Of a stretch of 64,000 nt of DNA, positions 44,643 through 52,655 are shown in pieces. The notes under the pieces are model-generated. The model was given only the letters and a program-made list of their open reading frames with translations, was not told the DNA's origin and made no database searches. Numbering within the stretch: position 1 is the first letter of the stretch; the number at the start of each line of letters is the position of its first letter. Origin of the DNA: Thermobifida halotolerans. Its GTDB lineage: Bacteria; Actinomycetota; Actinomycetes; Streptosporangiales; Streptosporangiaceae. Location: NCBI RefSeq assembly GCF_003574835.2, contig NZ_CP063196.1, forward strand, positions 1,054,001-1,118,000. Reading direction: 5' to 3'. The translations under genes were made by a program, and so were the position numbers.

Positions 44643-44677
44643 GTCCCATCCGGCGCGGCCGCCGCGCCGGATGGGAC
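44643..44677 (-). terminator. Stem-loop after the coiled-coil gene
   Basis: Perfect 16-bp arms (44643-44658, 44662-44677) with a 3-base loop. Confidence 0.65.
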
Positions 44678-44708
44678 CCGCGCGGACGGGAGGTGATGGC
44701 GGGTGGGG

Positions 44709-44750
44709 GCGACGAAGCCCGCCGTGATCAGCGCGAGAGAGCCGGACCGG
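44709..44750 (-). repeat. Fossil copy of a FUSC gene segment
   Basis: This intergenic 42-base stretch matches 44275-44316 inside the FUSC gene at 38 of 42 positions. Read on the minus strand it encodes RSGSLALITAGFVA against RAGSLALIAAGFVA in the gene. It looks like a remnant of a duplicated or older FUSC gene. Confidence 0.6.
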
Positions 44751-44777
44751 TCGCCCGGGACGGCTCCCGCCGCGGTC

Positions 44778-46046
44778 TCAGCCGGAGGGCCGGGCGTCCT
44801 CGTCGCCGTCGGGTCGGTGGTGGGCGCCGGTGGGCCGCTCCGCCGTCGGGTCGGTGGCCGCGCGCAGCCGTTTGAGTTCGGCCAGGGCGTCGTCGAGCTG
44901 CGCCTCGGCGCGTTCGGCGCGGCGCAGGGTCTGGGCCCGGGCCTCCTCCAGCGCGGCCAGGCGTTCCGCGGCGGCCTGCCTGGCCTCGGTCAGGGAGGCG
45001 GTGAAGGCGTCGCGTTGGGCCTGCAGGTCGGCGCGGGCGGTCTCGCGGACGCGGTCCAGTTCCGCGCCGAGGCGGTCGCGGTCGGCGGTGAGGCGGTCGC
45101 GGTCGGTACGCGCCTCCTCCGCGTGCGCCTCGGCGCGGGCGGCGGCCGCCTCGGCGTGCTCGGCGCGCTCCTCGGCGGCGGTACGGGCCTCGACCGCCTC
45201 GGCCAGGCGTTCTCGGAGCCGGTCCAGTCGCCCGGTGAGTTCGGCCCGTTCGGCCGCGGCCCGTTCCTCGGCCTCGGCGACGCGTCGGCGGGCCTCGTCG
45301 CGTTCTCGCTCGACCAGCGCCTCGGCCTCGGCCCGGACCCGCTCCACCCGCTGCGCGGCCTCGGCCACGGCGGCGTCGCGTTCGGCCCGGGCGGCGTCGC
45401 GCTCCTCGGCGCGGTCCCGGGCCTCGGCGGCCGCCGCGTCGCGTTCGGCCAGCGCCTCCTGGCGCGCGGTGATCGCCTCGTCGGCCATCCGCTCGGCCGC
45501 TCCCGCCGCGGCGATCGCCGACGCGGCGGCCTCCCGGGCCTGTTCCGCCTCGGTCTCGGCCGCCCGGCGCGCCCGCTCGGCGGCCCGCCGGTCCTCCTCG
45601 GCGGTCAGGCGCGCCGCCTCGGCGTCGGCGATCTGGCGGGCCGCGGCCACCCGGGCCGCCTCCACCTGCGCCTCGGCGGCGGCCGGATCGGTCATGGTGG
45701 TGAAGGCGGCGGTGGCGTCCCGCAGAGTCGAGGTGAGCTGCTCGGCCTGCACCGCGAAGCGGGTCAGCAGGTCCTCGGCGCGCAGCCGCGCGGTGGTGAC
45801 GGGGGTGGCTTCGGGGAGGGGGACGGCGGGCGTGGCCGGGTCGGTCTCGTCGGCCGGTTGCCGCGCTGCGGCCTGCTCCTGTGCGGCCTGCGCCTCCTGC
45901 TGCAGGCGCTGCCGCTCCCGCCAGGCGCGCCACCGGGTGTGCTCGGGGAGGTCGCAGTACTGCGGGGGACGTCCCGGGGAGGAGTGCCGGACGACGGGAC
46001 GGGTGCACCCGGGGAAGTTGCAGATGTTGGAGTCGGTTTCGGCCAC
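44778..46046 (-). CDS. Alanine/arginine/glutamate-rich coiled-coil protein with N-terminal Cys/His finger
   Basis: About 422 residues. Residues 5-45 contain a C-x4-C-x16-C-x4-H pattern (CNFPGC then YCDLPEH), a likely small zinc-binding module. From ~110 onward the chain is a nearly unbroken coiled coil (AERARRAAETEAEQAREAAA and similar), ending in a polar tail. Such an arrangement recalls KfrA-like or SMC-like structural/DNA-binding proteins, but I recognise no specific family. GTG 46046 start (VAETDSNICNFPGC). Followed by a strong terminator; divergent neighbours are absent. Confidence 0.7.
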   Translation of the reverse strand: MAETDSNICNFPGCTRPVVRHSSPGRPPQYCDLPEHTRWRAWRERQRLQQEAQAAQEQAAARQPADETDPATPAVPLPEATPVTTARLRAEDLLTRFAVQAEQLTSTLRDATAAFTTMTDPAAAEAQVEAARVAAARQIADAEAARLTAEEDRRAAERARRAAETEAEQAREAAASAIAAAGAAERMADEAITARQEALAERDAAAAEARDRAEERDAARAERDAAVAEAAQRVERVRAEAEALVERERDEARRRVAEAEERAAAERAELTGRLDRLRERLAEAVEARTAAEERAEHAEAAAARAEAHAEEARTDRDRLTADRDRLGAELDRVRETARADLQAQRDAFTASLTEARQAAAERLAALEEARAQTLRRAERAEAQLDDALAELKRLRAATDPTAERPTGAHHRPDGDEDARPSG

Positions 46047-46148
46047 GCCGACGAGCCTAACGGCTCGGTCCGGTCGGGGCGCGGCGGCGGGCACGCACCC
46101 GGCCCGCTCCCACCACCGCCCGGCAGGCGGCGCCGACGGGACCTGCGC

Positions 46149-46185
46149 CCCGGACCCCCGCGCCTCCGCGGCGCGGGGGTCCGGG
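46149..46185 (-). terminator. Stem-loop after the flavin-binding protein gene
   Basis: Perfect 16-bp arms (46149-46164, 46170-46185) with a 5-base loop, about 60 bases past the stop. Confidence 0.65.
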
Positions 46186-46246
46186 CAGGGAGGACAGGGC
46201 ACATGGTGTGCCCCGCCGTCGCGGGACGGTGGCTGGCGTCGGCGCC

Positions 46247-46933
46247 CTACCGCCGGTCGCTGTCGGGCACGGCGCGGTCGCGCAGGTAACCGGGCAGGTC
46301 GACGTCGTCGGAGAGGGCCGGGTCGGGGCGGGGAGGGCCGAGCCGCCGGGTGAGCGGGACCAGGCCCGCCCAGTGCGGCAGCGCCATGTCCTCCGCCGCG
46401 TCGACGACCCCGTGCGAGCGGACCTTCGCCGACACCTCGCGCAGGTCCACGCGGAGCACGGTGGTCATGGCCAGCTCCCTGGCGGTGGGGGGACGGGAGT
46501 CGGCCGCGCGGCCCGGCAGCATGTGGTCGAGGAGCGCGGCGAGCGCCGCGGTGGCCTCGTCGGGGTCGGCGACCGCCTCGGCGACGCCGTGGACGACGAC
46601 GGAGCGGTAGTTCAGCGAGTGGTTGACCCATGAGCGGGCCAGCACGAGGGCGTCGGTTCGGGAGACGGTCACGCACACCGGGAGACCTCCGTCGGCCGCG
46701 GCCAGAACCGGTCGGCTTCCGGTGGAGCCGTGCAGGTAGAGGCGGTCGTCGACGCGCGCGTAGACGGTCGGCAGCACCACGGGGGCGCCGTCGCGCACGA
46801 AACCGAGGTGGCAGACGAAGTCGGAGTCCAGGATCGCGTGCACGGTGGCGGCGTCGTAGCGGGCGCGGTCCCGCTTGCGGGAGGGGACGGTGCGCGGGGT
46901 GGGGGCGTAGTCGGGTTCTGCGGGGCTGTCCAT
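46247..46933 (-). CDS. Pyridoxamine-5'-phosphate-oxidase-family flavin-binding protein (NimA-like)
   Basis: A 228-residue split-barrel protein. The family pattern is clear: YDAATVHAILDSDFVCHLGF, then PVVLPTVYARVDDRLYLHGS and TGSRPVL. Members bind FMN, haem or F420 and include nitroimidazole-resistance NimA proteins; the true substrate is unknown. ATG 46933 follows gaggagcgcc. It may be cotranscribed with the GNAT gene upstream but a 40-base palindrome lies between. Confidence 0.87.
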   Translation of the reverse strand: MDSPAEPDYAPTPRTVPSRKRDRARYDAATVHAILDSDFVCHLGFVRDGAPVVLPTVYARVDDRLYLHGSTGSRPVLAAADGGLPVCVTVSRTDALVLARSWVNHSLNYRSVVVHGVAEAVADPDEATAALAALLDHMLPGRAADSRPPTARELAMTTVLRVDLREVSAKVRSHGVVDAAEDMALPHWAGLVPLTRRLGPPRPDPALSDDVDLPGYLRDRAVPDSDRR

Positions 46934-47030
46934 GGCGCTCCTCGGGCCGGGAGGGTCGACGGATCGGGGTGTCAGACGCCGCGGCTCCGGAGGGAGAAGC
47001 GGTTTTCCCCGGCTGGTACGCGTGTCGGCG

Positions 47031-47070
47031 GCCGGGGAGGCGCCTCCCCGGCCGCCGACACGTCCCCCGA
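47031..47070 (-). terminator. 40-base perfect palindrome, terminator of the GNAT gene
   Basis: gtgtcggcggccggggaggc and its exact complement abut at 47050/47051 with no loop. It lies 29 bases past the GNAT stop. Confidence 0.6.
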
Positions 47071-47098
47071 AGGGCGGTCTGCGCGCCGTCCGCGCGGA

Positions 47099-47653
47099 TC
47101 AGTCGTGCGGGCCCGCGCCGATGCGCGAGACCATGGTGGTCACGAACGGGCGGAAGCCCTGGCTCTCGTAGAACCGGATGGCCTCGGAGTTGCCGGACAC
47201 CGCGGGAAGCTCCAGGTCGCGCACGCCGATCTCGGCCAGTTGGCGGCGGACCTCCTCGAGCAGGCCGCCGCCCACCCGGTCGAGCGGGTGGTCCGGGTGC
47301 ACCGACAGAGTCTGGACGACCGCGACCCGCTCTCCTCTGTCCCAGGAGCCGTGGTGCTCGTCGCGGATGGTCACCACCGCGTAGCCGACGTCGACGCCGT
47401 CGCTCTCGGCGATGAGGGCGACCGTGTCGGGCTCGGACAGCCACTCCGCGTAGCGCTGCCGACGGCGGCGCCACGACTCCTCCACGCTCACCGAGCCGAT
47501 GAGGTCTTCCAGGTGAGAGGCGATCGCCGTGTGCTGCCGGTGCAGGGCGCCCCAGAGCTCTGCCAGCTCCGCTACCTCGAAGGGACCGATGTAGCGGAAG
47601 CGCAGCACATCTGAAACCCCGACGCGAGGTTTGGTCTCCAACGAAGTTTGCAT
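47099..47653 (-). CDS. GNAT-family N-acetyltransferase
   Basis: A 184-residue acetyltransferase. The acetyl-CoA motif A is VVQTLSVHPDHPLDRVGGGL, followed by the C-terminal SGNSEAIRFYESQGFRPF typical of GNATs. An N-terminal ~45-residue part (FEVAELAELWGALHRQHTAI) is less standard. Substrate unknown. ATG 47653 with gacaggtgag upstream. Confidence 0.88.
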   Translation of the reverse strand: MQTSLETKPRVGVSDVLRFRYIGPFEVAELAELWGALHRQHTAIASHLEDLIGSVSVEESWRRRRQRYAEWLSEPDTVALIAESDGVDVGYAVVTIRDEHHGSWDRGERVAVVQTLSVHPDHPLDRVGGGLLEEVRRQLAEIGVRDLELPAVSGNSEAIRFYESQGFRPFVTTMVSRIGAGPHD

Positions 47654-47798
47654 CTTTTTCTCACCTGTCCCCGATGTGGTGATGCGTCCCGCGCAGCGGT
47701 GGTCGGTGTGGACCCTCGTCTGAGCTGAGCGGTGTTTATGAGCCTACTTTCCGGTGCTGGATCCGCTGTGGGAGGGGTGGTGGAAAAGGAGGCCTCCC

Positions 47799-47966
47799 AT
47801 GACGTTTGAGGAAAATCTGAATAACTTAACAGAAATTCGGTTCCGGTGGACTGGTCTCCGGCTTCCCGAGGTCACCGGGATGACACGGAAAGTCATGGCA
47901 AAGTGCGGTGGATCACGCCGCCGGCGGTCCCGGTGGCGTCCTTCGCGGCCGTACGGCCTTCCGTAG
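47799..47966 (+). CDS. Possible small basic protein (55 aa)
   Basis: ATG 47799 is preceded by aaaaggagg at good distance. The peptide starts MTFEENLNNLTEIRFRWTGL and ends in a very basic SRRRRSRWRPSRPYG tail. The segment is AT-richer than its surroundings. It ends 9 bases before the LysR gene, so it may be a leader ORF or a spurious reading of the LysR promoter. Confidence 0.3.
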   Translation: MTFEENLNNLTEIRFRWTGLRLPEVTGMTRKVMAKCGGSRRRRSRWRPSRPYGLP

Positions 47967-47975
47967 GATGAGCCC

Positions 47976-48902
47976 ATGATTGATGTGCGGCGGTTGCAGT
48001 TGCTGCGGGCGCTCGACGAACACCGCACCGTGGCGGCGGCGGCAGAAGCGCTGGGGGTGACCCCGTCGGCGGTTTCCCAGCAGCTCACAGCCCTGGCCAA
48101 GGAGTCCGAGGTCCCCCTGGTCGAGCGGAACGGCCGCCGGTTCGTCCTCACCGGCGCGGGCCGGGTGCTGGTGGAGCACGCCCGGGTGATCTTCGCCGAA
48201 CTGGAGCGTGCCCGGGCGGACCTGGCCAGGTGCGCGGAGGGAACGATCGGAACCGCCCGGGTCGGCTCCTTCGCCACCGGCATCTCCAACCTGGTCGCCC
48301 CGGCCGTGGCCGGACTGCGCCGCACCCGTCCGGGCTGGCGCTTCTCGGTGGTGCAGGCCGAACCCGAGCACAGCACCGAACTGCTGCGCACCGGGGCGAT
48401 CGACATCGCCGTGACCATGTCCTCGGCGCACCTGCCCGCCACGGGAACCCCCGACCTCCAGATCCACCCCGTCATGGTCGAACCGCTGGACGCCGTCCTG
48501 CCCTACGAGCACCCACTGGCGGCCAAACCGGAACTGGAGTTGGCCGAGGACCTCGGCGACGCCGACTGGATCATGTCGGCCCCCGGCACCGCCTGGTTCG
48601 ACTCGGTGTCCGCCGCCTGCCACCAGGCCGGTTTCCAGCCGCGGGTCGCGCACACCGTGGACGACTTCGGCGCGGCGTTCTCCCTGGTCGCAGCCGGTCT
48701 GGGAATCGCGGTGGTGCCCCGCCTGGCCTGGAACGGACTGACCGTGCCGCTGATGGTGGTGCGCTCGATCCGCCGCGGCCCCCAGCGTCACATCCTGGCC
48801 GCCACCCGGACCGGAGCCGACCCCGAGCCGCTGCTCACCGCGATGCGCCAGGCTGCCGACAGGGTCACCGTCCCCTCCGGCCAGCTCATCCTCGGCGCCT
48901 GA
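47976..48902 (+). CDS. LysR-family transcriptional regulator
   Basis: A 308-residue LysR protein: HTH at 5-60 (LRALDEHRTVAAAAEALGVT, then PSAVSQQLTALAKESEVPLV), and a substrate-binding domain with GSFATGISNLVAPAVAG and DAVLPYEHPLAAKPELEL. It converges with another LysR gene whose stop is adjacent (48903), and I see no obvious divergent target besides the GNAT gene, whose promoter region it shares. Confidence 0.92.
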   Translation: MIDVRRLQLLRALDEHRTVAAAAEALGVTPSAVSQQLTALAKESEVPLVERNGRRFVLTGAGRVLVEHARVIFAELERARADLARCAEGTIGTARVGSFATGISNLVAPAVAGLRRTRPGWRFSVVQAEPEHSTELLRTGAIDIAVTMSSAHLPATGTPDLQIHPVMVEPLDAVLPYEHPLAAKPELELAEDLGDADWIMSAPGTAWFDSVSAACHQAGFQPRVAHTVDDFGAAFSLVAAGLGIAVVPRLAWNGLTVPLMVVRSIRRGPQRHILAATRTGADPEPLLTAMRQAADRVTVPSGQLILGA

Positions 48903-49856
48903 TCACAGCGCCTCGCCGTCCTCGGTCGGCGGGGCGGCGACGTCGACGTCGTCGAGGACCTCGCAGGCCGCGCGGCGGATCTGGCGGGCGACGGCGCGCA
49001 GCGGCAGCCACGCCCACGCGCCGCTCCGTCCCGCCAGGTAGATCCGGCGCACCCCGGCCAGTCCACCCAGCGGGGTGTGCACCACCCCGCGGCGGCGCGG
49101 GGCGGCCGCCAGCTTGGGCAGCAGACCCACCCCCCACCCGGCGGCCACGATGGCGCTGACCGCCTCCAGGGTGTCGATGCGGTGCCGGATGTCCGGCCGG
49201 AACCCGGCGGCGGCGCACATGCGGCGCACCAGCTCGTCCTCGTCGCTGTCGCGCGAGTTGGCGATCCAGGGGGCGTCCGCCAGCGCGCGCAGCCGCTCCC
49301 GGGTCATGGTCCGGCGGCCGGCCCCCGTCGCCGCGGACTGCGCCAGGAACAGCGGCTCGGTGCCCACGGGGCGCAGCGTGATCCCCTCGGGGACCCGGCG
49401 GGGCACCAGGCTGTACTCGTAGATCAGTCCCAGGTCGGCCTCACCGCCGAGCAGCAGGTCCAGAGCCTGGTCGGGCTCGTGCTCGATCAGGCGCACCTCG
49501 ACGCCCGGATGCTCCCGGCGCAGCCGCTCCAGCGCGGGCAGCACGACGGGGACCGTCATGCTGACAAACGTCACCAGGTCGATCCGGCCCACCGGCGCGC
49601 CCTCGCCCGCCATCTCGGCCCGGGCCGCCTCCACCCGGCCCAGGATGTCCACCGCGTGCTCGGCCAGGCGGCGCCCGGCGGGGGTCAGCCGGACCCGGCG
49701 CCCGTCCGGGGCGAGCAGCCGCACCCCCGCCTCCCGCTCCAGCACGGCCAGGTGTTTGGAGATCGCCGAGGTCCCCATCCCGGTGACCTCGGAGACCGCC
49801 GTCATCGTGCCCAGCCGCCGCAGTTCCACCAGCAGTCTCAGCCGTGTCAGGTCCAC
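48903..49856 (-). CDS. LysR-family transcriptional regulator (second)
   Basis: A 317-residue LysR protein with HTH (LRLLVELRRLGTMTAVSEVT, then GTSAISKHLAVLEREAGVRL) and a binding domain of the usual type (GRIDLVTFVSMTVPVVLPAL, VRLIEHEPDQALDLLLGGE). It shares low identity with its convergent neighbour outside the HTH, so they are not recent duplicates. Target unknown. Confidence 0.92.
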   Translation of the reverse strand: MDLTRLRLLVELRRLGTMTAVSEVTGMGTSAISKHLAVLEREAGVRLLAPDGRRVRLTPAGRRLAEHAVDILGRVEAARAEMAGEGAPVGRIDLVTFVSMTVPVVLPALERLRREHPGVEVRLIEHEPDQALDLLLGGEADLGLIYEYSLVPRRVPEGITLRPVGTEPLFLAQSAATGAGRRTMTRERLRALADAPWIANSRDSDEDELVRRMCAAAGFRPDIRHRIDTLEAVSAIVAAGWGVGLLPKLAAAPRRRGVVHTPLGGLAGVRRIYLAGRSGAWAWLPLRAVARQIRRAACEVLDDVDVAAPPTEDGEAL

Positions 49857-49941
49857 CCCTCAACGCTAGAAGACGCAGACGCCGGTCGGGGCGCGGGCGG
49901 CCGCCCGCGCCCCGACCGGCGGGAGCGATCCGGTGGTCCGG

Positions 49942-50307
49942 TCAGGCGGCGAGCCGGACGAAGCGCGCCCACAGCAGATTGGCCAGGGTCTCGTCCAGCC
50001 GCCTCGGCAGAGCCGTGCCGTCGAACCGGTCGAACGCCCTGACGCCGGGGTGGTCGGCGTTGGCGGCCAGCCAGGTCCGCCCCACCAGGTCGACCGCTGC
50101 CGCGCGCAGTTCGCCCAGCCGCCGCCGCAGGTTCTCCGGCTCGTGGGCGAGCGCGGTCTCGCACGCGGCGAGGGCGTGGAGCAGGGAGAGCAGGCGCAGG
50201 TGAGTGGTGTCGTCCTTGGCCTCGCACAGGGTGTGCTCGACGATCGCGCGCGTCTTGCGGAAGGGGTGCGTCGTCCGCGTCGCCGACGCCTCCACCTGGG
50301 TCAGCAC
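49942..50307 (-). CDS. Hypothetical protein downstream of hsp20 (121 aa)
   Basis: A 121-residue helical protein (VLTQVEASATRTTHPFRKTR, then HLRLLSLLHALAACETALAH and RRRLGELRAAAVDLVGRTW). I recognise no family. GTG 50307 has gaggaga 6 bases upstream. It follows hsp20 on the same strand after ~100 bases and may be in a heat-shock operon. Confidence 0.6.
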   Translation of the reverse strand: MLTQVEASATRTTHPFRKTRAIVEHTLCEAKDDTTHLRLLSLLHALAACETALAHEPENLRRRLGELRAAAVDLVGRTWLAANADHPGVRAFDRFDGTALPRRLDETLANLLWARFVRLAA

Positions 50308-50404
50308 GGTTCTCCTCTCGTCGTTGGTGGCGTGTGGCGGGGGTGCCACAGTCGTGGGCGCGCAGCCCGTGCGGGCTGCGCGCCCACGGTGGTGGTCCGG
50401 TGTC

Positions 50405-50827
50405 TCAGGCGCTGATCGCCTGTGCCTGGGCGGGCGCCTCGGTCACGCTGATCTTGCGCGGCTTGGCGTGCTCGGCCACGGGCACCCGGAGCGTCAGGAC
50501 GCCGTTGACGTAGTCGGCGGAGATGTGGTCGGTGTCGAGCGCCTCGCCGAGGAAGAGCCGGCGGGAGAAGGCGCCGACCGGCCGCTCCGCCACGACCGTC
50601 TCGCGTCCTTCGGTGATGCTCTCGCGCTCGGCCCGGACGGTCAGGACGTCGCGCTCGACCTCCAGGTCGATCGAGTCGGCTCGCACTCCGGGAAGGTCGA
50701 AGCAGATGACGAAGGTGTCGCCGTCCCGGTAGGCGTCCATCGGCATCACCGAGGGTCGGACCGGGTCGTTCAGCAGGCGCCGGGTGATCCGGTCGAACTC
50801 CTGGAAGGGGTCGGTCCGCATCAGCAT
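50405..50827 (-). CDS. Hsp20 small heat-shock protein
   Basis: A 140-residue alpha-crystallin-domain chaperone. The start MLMRTDPFQEFDRITRRLL is typical of actinobacterial Hsp18-like proteins; the crystallin core has FVICFDLPGVRADSIDLEVE and YVNGVLTLRVPVAE. It binds unfolding proteins without ATP. gggaggtga precedes ATG. The divergent HspR-like gene across a 250-base intergenic region is its likely regulator. Confidence 0.93.
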   Translation of the reverse strand: MLMRTDPFQEFDRITRRLLNDPVRPSVMPMDAYRDGDTFVICFDLPGVRADSIDLEVERDVLTVRAERESITEGRETVVAERPVGAFSRRLFLGEALDTDHISADYVNGVLTLRVPVAEHAKPRKISVTEAPAQAQAISA

Positions 50828-51076
50828 GTGAAGTCACCTCCCGGTAGCTGCTCACTAAACTTGATGCCTACCGACGCAGGTTTTATACCGCACTCACGAG
50901 AGGATAAACATCGCGATTCCGGGGAATTCCTCTCCGGGAATGAGGAGATACTGTTCGGACCAGTCGACCGGCTCACGGGCGTCCCACCGCCCACCGGTCC
51001 GCGCGGCCCGGCGGCGGGCGGCGTCCGGCGGTTCCGGTCCGGTCGGCGGTGCACCACCACGGAAGGAAGTGCGCCG
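50828..51076. promoter_or_regulatory. Divergent promoter region hsp20 / HspR-like gene
   Basis: The stretch is AT-richer near 50860-50915. attccgggg (about 50915-50923) and ccgggaat (about 50933-50940) form an imperfect inverted repeat; cttgatgcctaccg lies near 50857. I do not find a good CTTGAGT-N7-ACTCAAG HAIR element. Confidence 0.4.
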
Positions 51077-51382
51077 TTGAGCATGTCCCACCCCGAACCC
51101 GACCGCGCGCTCTACACCATCTCCGTGGCCGCGCAGTTGGCCGGAGTCTCCCCCCGGACCCTCCGGCACTACGAGAGCCACGGCCTGCTCGCGCCCGCCC
51201 GCACCCGGGGCGGGACCCGTCTCTACAGCGACAACGACATCGCCCGGCTGCGCCGCGTCACCGAACTCGCCGAGCAGGGCGTCAACCTCGTCGGCATCCG
51301 GCGCATCCTCGACCTCCAGGACGAGAACACCCGGCTGCGCGAGGACGGGCGGGGCGATCGGCCGGACGGCGCGGTCCGTTGA
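51077..51382 (+). CDS. HspR-like MerR-family regulator
   Basis: A ~101-residue regulator with MerR HTH, ALYTISVAAQLAGVSPRTLR followed by HYESHGLLAPARTRGGTRLY and ELAEQGVNLVGIRRILDL. The YTISVAAQLAGVSPRTLRxYE pattern is that of HspR, the heat-shock repressor that normally sits in the dnaK operon; here it stands alone, divergent from hsp20. TTG 51077 (aagga 8 bases upstream) is the likely start; ATG 51083 is possible. Predicted to repress hsp20. Confidence 0.82.
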   Translation: MSMSHPEPDRALYTISVAAQLAGVSPRTLRHYESHGLLAPARTRGGTRLYSDNDIARLRRVTELAEQGVNLVGIRRILDLQDENTRLREDGRGDRPDGAVR

Positions 51383-51440
51383 TCTTCCACCAGAAGTCAA
51401 CGGTTCGTTCGCTACTGGTGCCTGGACAGCAACAGACGCG

Positions 51441-52436
51441 GTGGCCCACATTGATGGGGTGATCCTCTCTTTCCGTCTGTCGCTTCGGCGTGCCCGCGAC
51501 CGGGTGCCCGCCCCGCTGCTCCTGGTGGCCAGCATGCTCCTGCTGCACACGGGCAGCGCGGTCGCGGTCCACCTGTTCGACACCGCGGGCCCCGCGGGCG
51601 TCACCTGGCTGCGTCTGAGCTGGGCCGCGCTGCTCCTCCTCGCCGTGGGCGGACGCTCGCTGGGCCGTGCCGTGCGCACCGCGGCCTGGCGCGACATCGC
51701 CGCCACGGCCGTCCTGGGCACGGTCAGCGCCGGAATGATGGTCCTGTTCGCGCTGGCCACCGACCGCGTTCCGCTGGGGACGGCCGCCGCGGTGGAGTTC
51801 CTCGGCCCCCTCACCGTGGCCGTGCTGGCCCTGCGCCGCCGCCGGGAGGCGCTCTGGATCCTCCTCGCCGCCGGCGGGGTGCTGCTGCTGACCCGGCCCT
51901 GGAGAGGTGACGCCGACCTGACCGGCGTGGCCTTCGGCCTGGCCGGGGCAGCGTGCGTGGCGCTGTACATCGTCCTGTCCCAAAGGGTCGGCTCCCGCCT
52001 GGGCGTGCTCCCCGGACTGACCCTCGCCATGACCGTGTCCGCCCTGGTCACCGCACCCCTGGGGCTTCCGGACGTCATCGCCGCCGCCGACCCGCGGGTC
52101 GTGGCGGTCACCCTCGGAACCGCGCTGATCCACCCGCTGCTGCCGCTGCTGCTGGAGATGGCGGCCCTGCAGCGGATGAGCCGCGGCGCCTTCAGCGTCC
52201 TCGGCTCCGTCGATCCGGCGATCGGCCTGCTCGTGGGGGTGCTCCTCATCGGTCAGGTCCCCGTGCCGGTGCAGGTGGCGGGCATGGCGCTGGTGGTGGT
52301 CGCGGGCCTGGGCGCGACCCGTGCGGACACCGCGCCGCGGCGGAGCGGTCCGGGCGCCGCCGAGTCGGGCGCCGCCGGGTCGCGCGGCGGCGAACCGGGA
52401 GGCGCCGCGCGGCGGCGCACGCCCACCCCGGTGTGA
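51441..52436 (+). CDS. EamA-family (RhtA-like) metabolite exporter
   Basis: A ~331-residue membrane protein of ten helices in two EamA halves (PAPLLLVASMLLLHTGSAVA and AFGLAGAACVALYIVLSQRV). It resembles RhtA threonine/homoserine exporters (AVAVHLFDTAGPAGVTWLRL). The C-terminal tail is Gly/Ala/Arg-rich. GTG 51441 is taken; GTG 51459 is possible; neither has a clear ribosome site. Substrate not predictable. Confidence 0.85.
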   Translation: MAHIDGVILSFRLSLRRARDRVPAPLLLVASMLLLHTGSAVAVHLFDTAGPAGVTWLRLSWAALLLLAVGGRSLGRAVRTAAWRDIAATAVLGTVSAGMMVLFALATDRVPLGTAAAVEFLGPLTVAVLALRRRREALWILLAAGGVLLLTRPWRGDADLTGVAFGLAGAACVALYIVLSQRVGSRLGVLPGLTLAMTVSALVTAPLGLPDVIAAADPRVVAVTLGTALIHPLLPLLLEMAALQRMSRGAFSVLGSVDPAIGLLVGVLLIGQVPVPVQVAGMALVVVAGLGATRADTAPRRSGPGAAESGAAGSRGGEPGGAARRRTPTPV

Positions 52437-52655
52437 TCATCGTTACAGAAGCGGGGTCGCAGGTTTGGGCGCGCCGCCTCCGTGCCCGGGGCCCCCTCCC
52501 GTGCGGCGCCGCGGTCCGCGCAGGTGCGGGCGGCGGCGCGGCGGGAGGAGAGGCGGTCAGGAGGCGAACCGGCGGTGAACCGGCGCCACCGGATCGGGGA
52601 AGACAGCCGATCAGGTGCGAAACCGTCCGGTGCATCCGTTAATGTCGGCCCAGTC

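Noticed and set aside
50828-51076. A HAIR element for HspR
   Set aside because: cttgatgcctaccg matches only one half of the consensus; the second half is not found.
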